The notes under the pieces are model-generated. The model did no database searches, was not told the origin of the DNA, and worked only from the letters and a program-made list of their open reading frames with translations. A stretch of DNA of 64,000 nucleotides, from contig NC_135562.1 in NCBI RefSeq assembly GCF_964340395.1, positions 8,550,134-8,614,133 of the forward strand, written 5' to 3'. Numbering within the stretch: position 1 is the first letter of the stretch; each line of letters begins with the position of its first letter. The DNA is from Glandiceps talaboti (taxonomy: Eukaryota > Hemichordata > Enteropneusta > Spengelidae). The translations under genes and the position numbers were made by a program. Below are positions 48,367 through 60,100 of this stretch, piece by piece.

Positions 48367-50019
48367 TCACTTATCAAGTTGAAGTCTTTTACAGGCGTCC
48401 TTTGCTAACTCTGTACGGTTGATCTTTCCTGTTGGGGCGGAAGGGAAGCTGTCAAAGACCAGCACGTACTTTGGAACGTGGAACTCCACCATGATAGGAC
48501 GTACATATTGCATGATGTCCTCAGCTGTTGTATCTGTTCCACCTTCAAGGCAAACACACGCACAAATTTCTTCCACCATCCGTTTATCTGGGACTGACAC
48601 AACCTGTGCAAGTTTAACGTTCGGATGCCCCACAAGGATTCTCTCTATCTTCGTGGGGTAAATATTCTGCCCTCCTTTAATGATTATGTCTTTTTGCCGA
48701 CCCATCACGTGTAGACAAGCATCTTCCTCCATCAGACACAGGTCACCAGTGTGATACCAACCACTGTTATCGATAACTTCTTTAGTTTTCACTTCGTCAC
48801 CTTCATATCGCAGGAATAAATAAGGAGACCTAATACACAGCTCACCCGTGGTATTTAGGGGCACTATCTCACCATTTTGATTAATAATCTTCACTTCTTG
48901 ATGATCGAGTGGATAACCTACAGAGTCATACTTCTCTGGATTGAAATTGTGGGTTATTCCACCGGTTTCTGTTGATCCTAGAATGTTGAATAGGTGAGGT
49001 GTGATCAGCTCTCTCACCTTGTCGAGAGCTTCTTTGGGAGCTGTATTGCCAGACACATATAGTTTCAGGGAATTGAAATCATAATGTTGGATATGTGAAC
49101 TGCTGATAAAATTAAAGAGGTGTTGAAACATCATAAATGCCACTGTGACTTTCTCTTTCTGGATCAAATCTGCCATTACAAATTCATTAGCTGTAATAGA
49201 TGGTACAATAACCTTGAATCCCCAAATAATTCCAATCATGGTCGACATTTGGCCAGCAGTATGTGAAAATGGACTACCAGACATATAACAGACCTCTTCG
49301 GAGCTTGCTGATGAGTAAAACCGACCAACTGTGTATACATTTTCCATGACACACCTATGTAACATGACAACTGCTTTCGGTATCCCTGTGCTTCCCGAAG
49401 TGAACAATATTGTCATTTCATCATCTTGTTGGACCAGTTGCCGAATTTTTGTAGCTCGCTGAAAATCATCCTCGTTCCCTAACATCAGAACATCTCCGAA
49501 TCGAAACATACCAGCCTTCACTTCCTCCCCAAGATGAATGAGTCTACGAAGGGTTGGAAGAGTGTGTGGTGAACCTCCAATTACGGTTGGTGATATTTCT
49601 CTCAAAACAGTTACCTGGTCGCCTGAACCAATAACCATAGTTGTAACTCTTGTGTTATTAATAAGATATTTCATATACTTAGCGTTATATCCAACCTGGA
49701 ATCGAACACATGTCATCTTGATGTACGCAGTTGCATATTGGGTAACGATCCATTCGTATCGATTTTCACACCAAATACCAACTCGATCTCCTGGTTTGAG
49801 ACCCAAGTGCAGAAGACCAGCCGCCATCTTGATGACGTCACGTCGAAGCTCTTCGAAGGTGACCCGTTTCGTTCCTAACTCAGAGGCAAATACGAAAGCT
49901 TCTTTGTTTTGAAAATTCTCTGCTGCTTGATCCAAAACGTCACATAATGTCATACCAGTATATGGAACAAATGAGGCAGTATGAAGATAACTTGTCCTGG
50001 GTTTGTGAGACCTAGCCAT
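48367..50019 (-). CDS. ACSF2-like: Acyl-CoA synthetase family member 2-like enzyme
   Basis: A 550-residue AMP-forming synthetase that activates a fatty acid with ATP and CoA through an acyl-adenylate. ACSF2 relatives act on medium-chain acids and are mitochondrial. Motifs in order: phosphate-binding loop TSGSTGIPK at 207-215, adenine-binding STETGG at 349-354 (family members often have YGxTE), WYHTGD with Asp426 for the ribose, GRQKD with Arg441, KGGQNIYP at the hinge, and PTGK with the catalytic Lys532. All expected residues are present. The start MARSHKP at 50019 has an acceptor-like TTTCATTCTACAG just upstream (exon edge 50031), suggesting an intron in the 5' untranslated region. The N-terminus is shorter than vertebrate ACSF2 and no clear mitochondrial presequence is evident. 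The whole coding region is one exon, unusual for this family, so a retrocopy origin is possible. Confidence 0.93.
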   Translation of the reverse strand: MARSHKPRTSYLHTASFVPYTGMTLCDVLDQAAENFQNKEAFVFASELGTKRVTFEELRRDVIKMAAGLLHLGLKPGDRVGIWCENRYEWIVTQYATAYIKMTCVRFQVGYNAKYMKYLINNTRVTTMVIGSGDQVTVLREISPTVIGGSPHTLPTLRRLIHLGEEVKAGMFRFGDVLMLGNEDDFQRATKIRQLVQQDDEMTILFTSGSTGIPKAVVMLHRCVMENVYTVGRFYSSASSEEVCYMSGSPFSHTAGQMSTMIGIIWGFKVIVPSITANEFVMADLIQKEKVTVAFMMFQHLFNFISSSHIQHYDFNSLKLYVSGNTAPKEALDKVRELITPHLFNILGSTETGGITHNFNPEKYDSVGYPLDHQEVKIINQNGEIVPLNTTGELCIRSPYLFLRYEGDEVKTKEVIDNSGWYHTGDLCLMEEDACLHVMGRQKDIIIKGGQNIYPTKIERILVGHPNVKLAQVVSVPDKRMVEEICACVCLEGGTDTTAEDIMQYVRPIMVEFHVPKYVLVFDSFPSAPTGKINRTELAKDACKRLQLDK

Positions 50020-50031
50020 TGTAGTTGATTT

Positions 50032-50457
50032 CTGTAGAATGAAATATTCTGAAGTCAGTCTGACATGTAAAGTCTGGATTGTATTTTTTTTATCAGATGT
50101 GAACTGAAAGTGCTCCCAGATGTAAGTTTAACAAGAAACGTCTGCATTAACAAAATCATTTGATATTAATATCTTTATGCTGCTACTTATAGTCAATTTG
50201 CCTGAAATTTTACCACAAAGTATGGAAAGTGTAGTCTATATATATAGCTACGCACAACCTTTAGTTTTCCCCTTTCAAGACAGGACATCCATGGCTACAG
50301 TTTATATATTGGAATAGTGCAGTAGTAGTAAGGAGTGGACAACTGAAGTACATGCTGTCTGTGCTGTGCATAAGCTTACCAAAAGAGCCCCACCATGCAC
50401 CACTGGCTTAATGTTATGTATGAGGTGGACTGAGAGAGTGTACTCTCATGATCATAC
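50032..50457. other. Upstream region of the synthetase gene
   Basis: Probable 5' intron and promoter side of the minus-strand gene. No motif could be fixed. CTGCATTAACAAAAT near 50142 is a fragment of the 34287/42005 repeat. Confidence 0.35.
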
Positions 50458-50494
50458 CTTGGATGAATTATACTGTCAGTATAATTCCTCCAAG
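50458..50494. mobile_element. Tiny palindromic insertion (37 bp), CTTGGAGG type
   Basis: Halves CTTGGATGAATTATACTG and CAGTATAATTCCTCCAAG pair at 17 of 18 around one T. The perfect 7-bp repeat ATCATAC flanks it (50451-50457 and 50495-50501). Its core arms are identical to those at 19383, so the two are copies of one family at distant loci. Confidence 0.92.
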
Positions 50495-50501
50495 ATCATA
50501 C

Positions 50502-52139
50502 CAATACGAAAATTCGCATTTGTTTACGTTTACGTTTACTCTGACCTATTACGCACTTGACCTTCATCTTTGTTTATAGGTATTGTCAGACAAAGTATAC
50601 ATACCACTTTCACTGCGCAGCTCCCGGGAAACACCGTGGGTAACTTTAAGGACACAGATGGAACCTTGTCTCACACTCTGGACAAGTTTTATGCTAGGTG
50701 CAAGGACGTGGCCAAATAAGTATTTAGTTGACACGCACGATAGCGTCGTGTAACACTGAATAAACAAAGCGGTGGTGATAAGCGTTTCTATCAAAAGTTG
50801 ACCCAGTGTTTGACATTTGCAGGATTAGCTGTCCTCTACCTGAGCTAATGCTAACGTTTGTGCATCGGGTCATAACCAACTCCTTGCCTGTGTTGCTTCT
50901 GAAGTCTTGTCAGTAATGAACAATGGTTTTTTTTAGAAGGTGTAATTTCCCAAGTTACATCGTATAGGGAGAAATTAATGTTTTGTTGTAGTGGGAGGGC
51001 GTGGGGATGGTATATTACTTGATTTTAATTGGTAGAAAAGTTGGGGAGTGCGTCAGTCTACTCATTGCCACGTTCACAGCTACAACCAAATTGTTTGGCT
51101 CTATAATTGAAATAAAAATTGCATTTGTATTTGCATTACTAGGCTTTACTCCTGTCATTTTAAATACCATTTAAGGCACTTTTTTGTGGTACTTGTAGGT
51201 AATCAACCGCTTTTCCAGAGTATTTTTTCCTTTTTTTTTTTTTATAAGAAAGGTATTTAATCACTGATTTTTGGAGCGAGGTTCCTATAGGTTTTGTTGC
51301 ATTTGGGGATGTATCTGTGTAAACCTTCTTGAGTTTGTATTCTGGTTTATGGACTGTGAATAAAACACGACAGCGTAGCCACACACTGAGTTGTATGTGT
51401 ATGTCTATTTATTGCCCGGGGTTGAATGGGCTGACATTGTGTAGTTCAAGCAAAACCAGTCCAGCAAGCAAAGTCAGAAACCATATGCCTGAATATGGAA
51501 GTATAAGGGAAGTCTCAAAAGTCTGAAGATGAACGGCACGAGTACAGCCCGGAGTTTGCCAACATCACGATGAGAACTTAAAAATAGTTGGAGCAAGTAT
51601 CCAAAAATAAGTCATACTACGTGCACCATTGATGAAGTAGTGACTGCACAGTAGGGCATAACATAACTGTTACCATTAAAAGAACGGTAAACATTTAAAA
51701 AAAACGAGTTTTACACATGGGTGTTTTATCCCCTAATACATCCATGCCCAGACAACTGGTCTGTGGGCAAAATAAGACAACATATTTGTTTCCGCTAAAA
51801 TGACCAGAAAATAGGGTAGGTAGGTCGGAATTTTAATTCATTTAAAAAGCCAAAAAAAAAAAAAAGTGACCATAGATGAGGCAGATGCATGAAGGTGTAC
51901 GCGGAAATAGAATTGTTATCATTTTGACATTTTGCATGTAAAAACTGTTTAGGGTCGGTTGGGTTACCGGGCACTATTTTTAGTACGGAATTGTTATCAT
52001 TTTGACTTTTTGCATGTAAAAACAGTTTAAGGTCAGTTGGGTTATCGGACACTATTTTTAGTACAATTCAACTGACAAGGTTCAGTGGTGCTGTAGGCAT
52101 GGAACGGTGTCTGTACGTGTGGACGACTTAAATAGCGCC
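50502..52139. other. No gene seen; duplicated AT-rich words
   Basis: AGGTCGGTTGGGTTACCGG and AGGTCAGTTGGGTTATCGG (about 51953 and 52031) and AATTGTTATCATTTTGAC occur twice, a short tandem duplication. GGGTAGGTAGGTCGG at 51815 also appears in the 2.9-kb duplication. No gene. Confidence 0.45.
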
Positions 52140-52436
52140 AATAGCGTTGTAGCACAACACAGTTTTTAAAAATATGTATCCACATGCTGATCCATGCTTG
52201 GTATAGGTGTTCATTTGTTGAATGACAATCCAGTCCTGTTGTTATCTTTGCACTATGTGCGATCATTTGGCTGTTACTATGGGCATGATCATGTTCATTG
52301 TTGCTAGACGTAAATTTGCACACACATTTTGAATGTTTGTTCACTAGTCTGTGAATCCCCGATGTTATCTTTGCAATACATGTGATCATTTGGCTGAAGC
52401 TATGGGCGTGGTGTTGTTGCTAGGTATATTTGCATA

Positions 52437-52438
<2 letters not shown>
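52140..52438. repeat. Second copy of the 30.5-kb dispersed repeat
   Basis: GCGTTGTAGCACAAC, then ATGTATCCACATGCTGATC, then two internal units with GTTATCTTTGCA, GATCATTTGGCTG and GCTATGGGCGTGGTGTTG match 30480-31135. It ends at a GA microsatellite. Confidence 0.75.

Positions 52439-52527
<89 letters not shown>
52439..52527. repeat. GA microsatellite
   Basis: About 88 bp of GA dinucleotides. Confidence 0.98.
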
Positions 52528-52530
<3 letters not shown>

Positions 52531-54179
52531 ATATAAATAATTGCCTCAAATTTATTCATTGCATTATAATTGTGCAAAGTTAATTTTTATTAGAACTATC
52601 TCCAGGCTTATTTACAATAAAAACTGTATATTAAAGTAGTCTTCACAAAATACGAGTAGAGAATGACTGGATAATTGAACAAAGACATTCAATCAGGTAC
52701 AACAGAAGAAACAAACTACATTAAGCTTGTCCTACCCACATCACTAATAATGGGTTACTCCATACAATATACCATGCTTGGGTTAAACCAAACAATGAAC
52801 GTATTAGGGGTGGTTTGATGAAAGGAGGGCAATTGATATAAGAAATGTTAATCAAAGACAAGGAGTCAGATCCATCTGCAGTCTGTAAGGTATGCCATGA
52901 TGGGTGTCCTCACACAGCGGTCAACCCCTTGAACTACATGGCATATCTTACAGTCCATCCAATGTATCTGGTATATCAAATACAAAACTTTACACACAAC
53001 AGAGTTTTGTAACAATAAATACGATAATATTTTCTATACAGTAGCAGTGAATTTCTTAAGGCTTACTTATTTACACTTGTTATATAATGATTGAGACCAT
53101 TTGACATCTCCTGTCCGACTGAACAAGGGAAACATTACTCGTAAGTAATAAGAACAATTGGCCGTGTTACAAGAACTAAAACTGCTTTACTGATCTGATA
53201 AATGTATGTAAGGATCCAAGAATGCCTTTGACATCCATATGTACCTGGCAAGGCAAGGCACAGAAGCTCTCTAGAAGACCCATGTTTAACTGTGTTTCTC
53301 TTCTTTGCCTGCTATTGATGTGTAAATCTAAAACTTCAAAGTGTAATTAATAGTATATAAAAAAACAAATAAATTATGAGTTTTCTTGCAGCCTGTGACA
53401 AGTACCATACAAGATTGGAAAAAATTCATATGCAAGCTTATAGTCTTTTCATTAAGTTTTGTTGTCCCTAAAAGATTTCTTTGAAAGTTTCTTACAAAAC
53501 TTTCATTAAATTGTACTTTCATCTCCATAAGGGACATAAACATTTTATGAGTTTGCTAACAAAAATATTTTAGATTAAACAATTATGTACAAAAAAAATC
53601 TTTCAATATTTTAGGTCACCATTGGTAACAAAGTGGACAGTGGGAGAAAATTCTAATATTTACATTAATTGCAACTGTCAGTAAAAGGTAATTTCTAGAT
53701 TTCTAGCTGATGTAAAATATACATTTCTGTTGGGATGACCACATAAGTATTTTTCAAGGTGGATGATTACTTCAAGTACCATGGCATATGTATCGATTTT
53801 AAGCTCAAGTTTGGTGGATAATTTGCTTTCCAAAAAAAAAAAAAAAATGACTCCTTAAAAAAGTGTACAAAACTGATAACCAAGATAATAAGATCTTCTA
53901 AGGTTTAATTACAACCTTGGGGTTAGAGCATTCACGTTATGAATAATATGTCTAAATGCAAACTGTAAATAGAGTGTACACTGGTGGAGATGCAAACTGA
54001 AAATAGAGTGTAGCATACCATAAGTAGTTAGTTTGAAGTACATGGCATAAAAAGTGAGTTTTTATAGAAAGACCAAACAATGGTTTCTCTATATATGCAG
54101 AATAAACTGTCTTTGGTAATTCACGAGTCACCATCCCTCTAGCTTGGCGGTATATGGGGAGACTTATACCTCCATCCTT
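52528..54179. other. 3' side of the minus-strand gene; hairpin at 52883-52953
   Basis: Probably includes the 3' untranslated region of the five-exon gene; I could not fix a poly(A) signal. CTGTAAGGTATGCCATG and CATGGCATATCTTACAG form 17-bp arms (16 pairs) around a 37-base loop, without flanking repeats. An A-run lies at 53834-53847. Confidence 0.4.
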
Positions 54180-57100
54180 CTAACTAGTCTTTCTGACAAA
54201 TATCATGATACTAGTCACAATCTGTCTTGGATTGGATGTGGTGTTGTTAGACAGGTTTTCTGGGCGAAGCTTCTGGTTTAAGGACTCCACATGGTATGAT
54301 CTCTATGACAAATTAATTTAATAATCAAACATTGTTCATAGAGTATAATATCAGGAGTAACAGGTCTCTGATCTCATCCAAACTTGTCTTGACATACAAG
54401 TTCAAGTCCATGGTGCTGCCAGTCCTGTCAGTGTCACACCAAAGATAACCACAGCAGAAGCAGGCAAATTGTCCTGCACTACTTTCCTATTTCAACTCTC
54501 ATTATCATTGCCACATGCAAAGTTGTACCTCGTCTTCATCAAAAATTAAGAGGCACTGTTGTGTTTGAAAATTTATATCTGAACACATCATCTTAAACCA
54601 TCACATGCTTGGTGATAAGAAGTCCACACAAGGTATCTGTGACTCATTGCTTGCTCCTTTCATTGTTTCAGAATATTTTTTAAGATATATGTAGCAAATC
54701 CCTTCCTAACATCCATCTCTGTTACAGCAGTCAGGGTGTTTTTGAACTATCTTCTCTCTTCACCTTGTTCCCAAACTAATCTCCTAACATAACTTGATCA
54801 ACTTCAAACATCTTTCTTCATTCATCCTCTCTTAAAATTGCAGCCATGATATATTTACATTACATGTTGACAACCAAACATGTCAACATTGTATCAGTCT
54901 ATCATCTAATATTTCTTGTTTTTTCTTGAATATCTTCATCTCTATATCAAATCTCAAGGTACATAAGTCTAGACGAAACAGCATATATATATACCAGAAT
55001 AATTATAGTGGCTAAGTCTTTGGTTCTCAACACTGGTAAATGATAAATACTGGTAATTCTTCCCTCAGATCCTGGTGAACACCATCCAGATACTGAGACA
55101 GTCACCGGGGATGTGGTTGGCTTCATATTAGCTTTAGGTTGGTATCATTGGATGGTGTGGTTTTAGGCATCTACCATACTGGGACGTAGCCAAGCATCCT
55201 GGCTAGTAGCAGAAGGTGGTCTGTGGTATAAATTATATCATAAAGTTAAATGGAATCTTCTTTTTTTAAATTTGAAAAATGTTATAGATTAAGTCCTGAG
55301 GATAAGAAATAAATCAAAATGGTGAGACATGAGCCAAGATTAATTTTTCCAGTTGGTTCTAAGAAGTAATTGTATAAGTCATATAAAAGTTGAAGATTTT
55401 TTATCCAGTGACATAGTCATTGTAACATTTGGGAGTGAATGCAAAGTTCCAATGAGGGTTTCTTTTTTTGTCAAACACCAAACTTAGTACTGGTCAAATG
55501 AATGAAAAATTACATCTGAATTTTTGTATTACTATCGGTGTCCTCCAGAGCAGAGGGCCTCATAGTTGACTATATTCAAATCAAATGATTGGTTTGAATT
55601 GGTATGATAGCAGGAGTTTTATGGATAAACTCAGTAATACTGTATTTTTATTGGTTTGGCTCCAAAAAATCAGCAAAACTTAGGAAATCTTGATTTTTCG
55701 TTCAACTTGCTCAAGTGTCTACAACCAAGTTATCATGAATTGTTTAATGTTTGCTTTGGTTACTCTAGGATCACTACCACACAGTGATATTTATCGAGAG
55801 ATATTCAAAGCATTAGAAGAATTGCCACAAGCAGATAATAAGGCTGCATTTGATTGGTTGACACAGTCACATTCTAAAACAAAGACAGCATACAAACCAA
55901 TCAGTACTTGGTTTGCATTGTAGACTAGCGAGTACAAAATACAATATTTCAAGCCATAATTCAGAGAGAAAGCACTGCAAACGTTACTACAAAGTTATAT
56001 CTACTAAGAATGGAAAAAAGAAGGAAAGTTAGTGTTGCGATTTGATGAGAAGTACTATTTCCTACAAACAGAAAGTACAAGGCAAATTGTAAAAAGAATT
56101 GTGAATTTCTAGAAGTGATTTATGTGGATACAATTTTGCACTAAGAAGAAAGTGTTCACATAACTCACAGCAGCAGTACAGTTATTGTGTTTAAGATAAT
56201 TTTAAAGACAAACTAAATGAGAACAGATTGATTACATTCAATAAATCCATGGATATGCAAGGGTGAAAGTGAAAAAAAGAGGAAAATCATGCATATTAGT
56301 GATTAACTACAATAAGTATACATAAGGGTGCACTTTGACCTTAACCTTAATGAGCCAAAATACAAAAAAAAATGTGTGTCTCCGATAACCTGGCCGAACA
56401 TAGTTTTAAGCCTAAACATATTTGAAGCATTTAAAACAAAATGTTAGGAAATTCTATGGCTTCTTGACCTTCATTTATGTCTGTTTTCTTTCCCCAATGA
56501 TGCCTGTACACATTTTATCAAACTATCACAGAAGGGGTATTGTTTTTGGGTTGAAACAAAAAGAAAAACAATTAAAAATGTAAGAATAAAAAAAAAAATG
56601 ATATCAAATTAAAATCCCAATCTACATGTACCTACTCTATTTTCTGAGGCCATGTATTGGAAACACACAATTATTTTTTTTTCTGCCTTACCAGTAGTCA
56701 TGGAGTATGGTAGTTTGCATGTATCTATCAATTGTGGGTGTCTTTCAATCTACTATTGTCTATTGTTTACACTGTTAAATGTATGGAATAAGATTGGAGA
56801 GGGTGGGATTGGACGGAGTAGGGTATCACAGGATGAGGGATTTTGAGTGGAGTGGGATAGGGTGAGATGTTTTGGCATTACTTTTTTATGGACTTTACCT
56901 TGGTATAATCAACTCGCTTCCCTAGATATTTCCCATAATGATAATGAGTATGTGTTTTGTAAGAAAATGATACAACATGCTTTTCATATGAAAACTTTCA
57001 CAGGTGAAAATGCCAATTTTCTGGATGATATACCTTAGGGAGTGCTAAACATATGAACTAGAATTCATAAAATTGAGATAATAATTGTATTTATGAAATG

Positions 57101-60100
57101 GTCAAAAATATATAATTATATATTTACCTGTCGTGGCTAGACTTTGTCATAAATCTTTTCAACACCTCATCTGGATCAGCGAGGGAGTCCCCATCAGCTG
57201 AAAAATAAATAAAAACAAACAAAAGCAACTAGGAGAGAGTGTCCACACACAGAGAGAATAGAAATGAGCTAGTAGGAGAAATGATATTGTTAGTAATTTC
57301 TATGACATTACATTGATAAATATGAAATTTACTGAACTGTTTATGAATGGTATGAACTAATACCTGATGGGCATAATGACAGCTGACAAAAATCTTCATT
57401 CAACAGTTAATTTTGTATGCTCAAACTAGCAAATCATATGGCTTGATTCAGAAATTGTCTTTCAGTTTAGTTTTAATAATGCTCACATCATGAATTTCAC
57501 TTCAAACATTTGTATGTGTACTGTGCACAACCATGCAAATTTGCCTTTCACTTTTAGTAAATAAAGCTCCTAATCTTATCACCTATTTTATCTCCTGAAC
57601 ATTTACAATTATTTCTTGCATGCATTGAATGGACCATTATCATTGGTTTAATAATGATACCGGGTAAAGACTACAAAAAATCCTTGTTTGAGGAAAATAT
57701 ATTTGTCTCTTGCTTTTGATGTTACCGTCTTAAAATTGTCATAGCTTTGTTTTTTTAAGCTAGTGGGATGCAATCAATTAAATATTCAAAGATGACTAAT
57801 TGACCAATATAATGTTCAATGCCAAAGATATGAATTATAACAGATGAGAGAATAAATTTACTGCATATTTAGAAATCACTGCAAACACTTGATAATACTT
57901 CTGTCATCCGTACACTGTTGGTTTAGTCCTTCCCCTGTCAAAGGGAAGGATGCCTGTTGTTCAGGGATGAGGGTGAGTGGTTTAGTAAACAATCAAACCA
58001 CCAACAAACAAACAAACAAACAAGATGTTAATGATATTAGGGCAGATTGCCTTGATAAATATTCTACAATGTGTTTTTCTGAAAAAAATTGTACGATAAC
58101 TTGCATATCTGAAAATTTGACTACATTTTGATATTTGGAGTAACATAAATGACAGAATATCCAAGTCTGTTTTGATCAAATATATTCGGATTGTATGAGA
58201 CATGAGCCATTATCTTCCCACATCATGTTCAGTATGGATATTTGATTTTTGTGATTTTCTAAATTCCCTCAATTGCCTGAGTAATTATGATCATGGTTTA
58301 TTGTGAATGAAAAATGGTAAAAAAAGAACCTTGCTTTGAATTAACATGTTCAGTGTTTTTGCTAAGGGCTAGGAATCCCGGGTACAGAAATGGGGAAATT
58401 TGGTACAACTGGCATAGTTTCTCATATAGTATACCCTGATCTTTTGTGGGGAAAAGTGGTAAAATGAAGGGGGAACTCAGGTAGATGTTACCTATTTCTC
58501 ACCCTTAACAAAAACACTGTGTTCCAAATGTGAATTACTGATGACATCACCACGTTTGTGAAATTAAGAGACATGAAGGAACCACAATGGTTTGTAGGGT
58601 CACTGGCATGTCACACTGATAACATCAACTAATGTTTAAATTCTCTGCTTTTGACAGAAATACAAAATACTGTCACCTACCTTCAAGATGTTTTAGTTTT
58701 TGAAGTCTTTCTTTATTTCGCTTTGCCAAAGAATCTACATCAAAGCTAGTTACAGAACCCATGGGATCTGCTTGCTGTCAAATTTAAACAAAGAATCGTG
58801 AATTTTTACATAAAATCATAACTTATATTTTTTATGAATTTTGAGATCATTTTCATTTACAGAAATTAATTTCATCATTGCATCTGTTTCATCCTGACCT
58901 AATGATTTGCATATCATGAATATTACAGTAGAAATGGTGTTGACTTGGTGGGACATACATACAGTATGATGTTTTTGACAATGATAGACACAATTCAACT
59001 CTAGACTAACAACAGCAGAGACACCACATACACAGTAGGATTCTTTTAACCAATCACATTGAAAAGTGATAAAGCTACTACAGTAGAAATGATGTTGCCT
59101 TGGTGTTTCACACACCTGACATGACATCTTTACACACACTTGGACCATGACCACTTTCAATACAAAAGAATCATTTGTCAAATACTATTTTCAGGGATTT
59201 GATTTTCACTGAAAATATAGTCTGTGTTGACGAGCTAACCTTCTCTAATTTGGGAAGGTGTGTATAGTAAGAAGTATTTTCAAGGAATTTTATTTCAGTG
59301 GAAAACCACACCAGTGAAAACAGGGAAAATGAATTCCAAGTTAAAATATTCTATTTCACAGTATATGTGTGCCATACTCAGTGAGGATGTAGCAATGTAC
59401 AAACTGTAGTCAAGTTATCATGATATTGATTAACAACTGGTGTCATTAGTTGATTGCATAGTAGAGATATCCTTGGCATTTTCATACATATAAGAATGAC
59501 TGAGTGGGTCCTTTATAAGTTGTATCCTAAAACCAAGTTTGAGTTCAGTGAATTGTAAATTATGGTTAAGTATGCTTCGATAAGTAGAATACTTTGAGCA
59601 TCAAATTACATGTAAATCTACTTAAGCAGTGAACTGGAAAGTCAACTATTTGCTATGGTCTCACATCACCCAATATTACAACATTAGATTCTACATGAGA
59701 CAATTGGAGGAAGAACTGACCACAAAGTTACTTTTTATGGACCATGACTCTATTCTAAGTAAGTCCTACCTTTGTTGTTGGTGGCGAGTCCAAAGCACGT
59801 CTTCGTTGTCGGGCTGAGGATGGTTTATAACCTAGTGGACTAGGGATCTCTGTCTCTCCTGTATTGGCATTCACAAATGCACTCTCTGACGGCAGAGGCA
59901 TAGACGGGGACTCTCTCCCCTGCACACATACACACAACGGGATTACAGGATAGAGGGAGCAATATTATTAGTTATTGGTATAAAGGCATGGTGACAAGAA
60001 GTCATACAAGGTGTAAATGTTGGTGGGTATGTACAGCAATGGTAGAGCAACTGAGCAGAATATTGCCATTTCAATTTACAAGCAGTAAGCTACGTAATAT

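Noticed and set aside
54411-54560. Open plus-strand frames near 54.4-54.5 kb
   Set aside because: Two frames are open at once and no donor fits; it lies inside an intron of the opposite gene.
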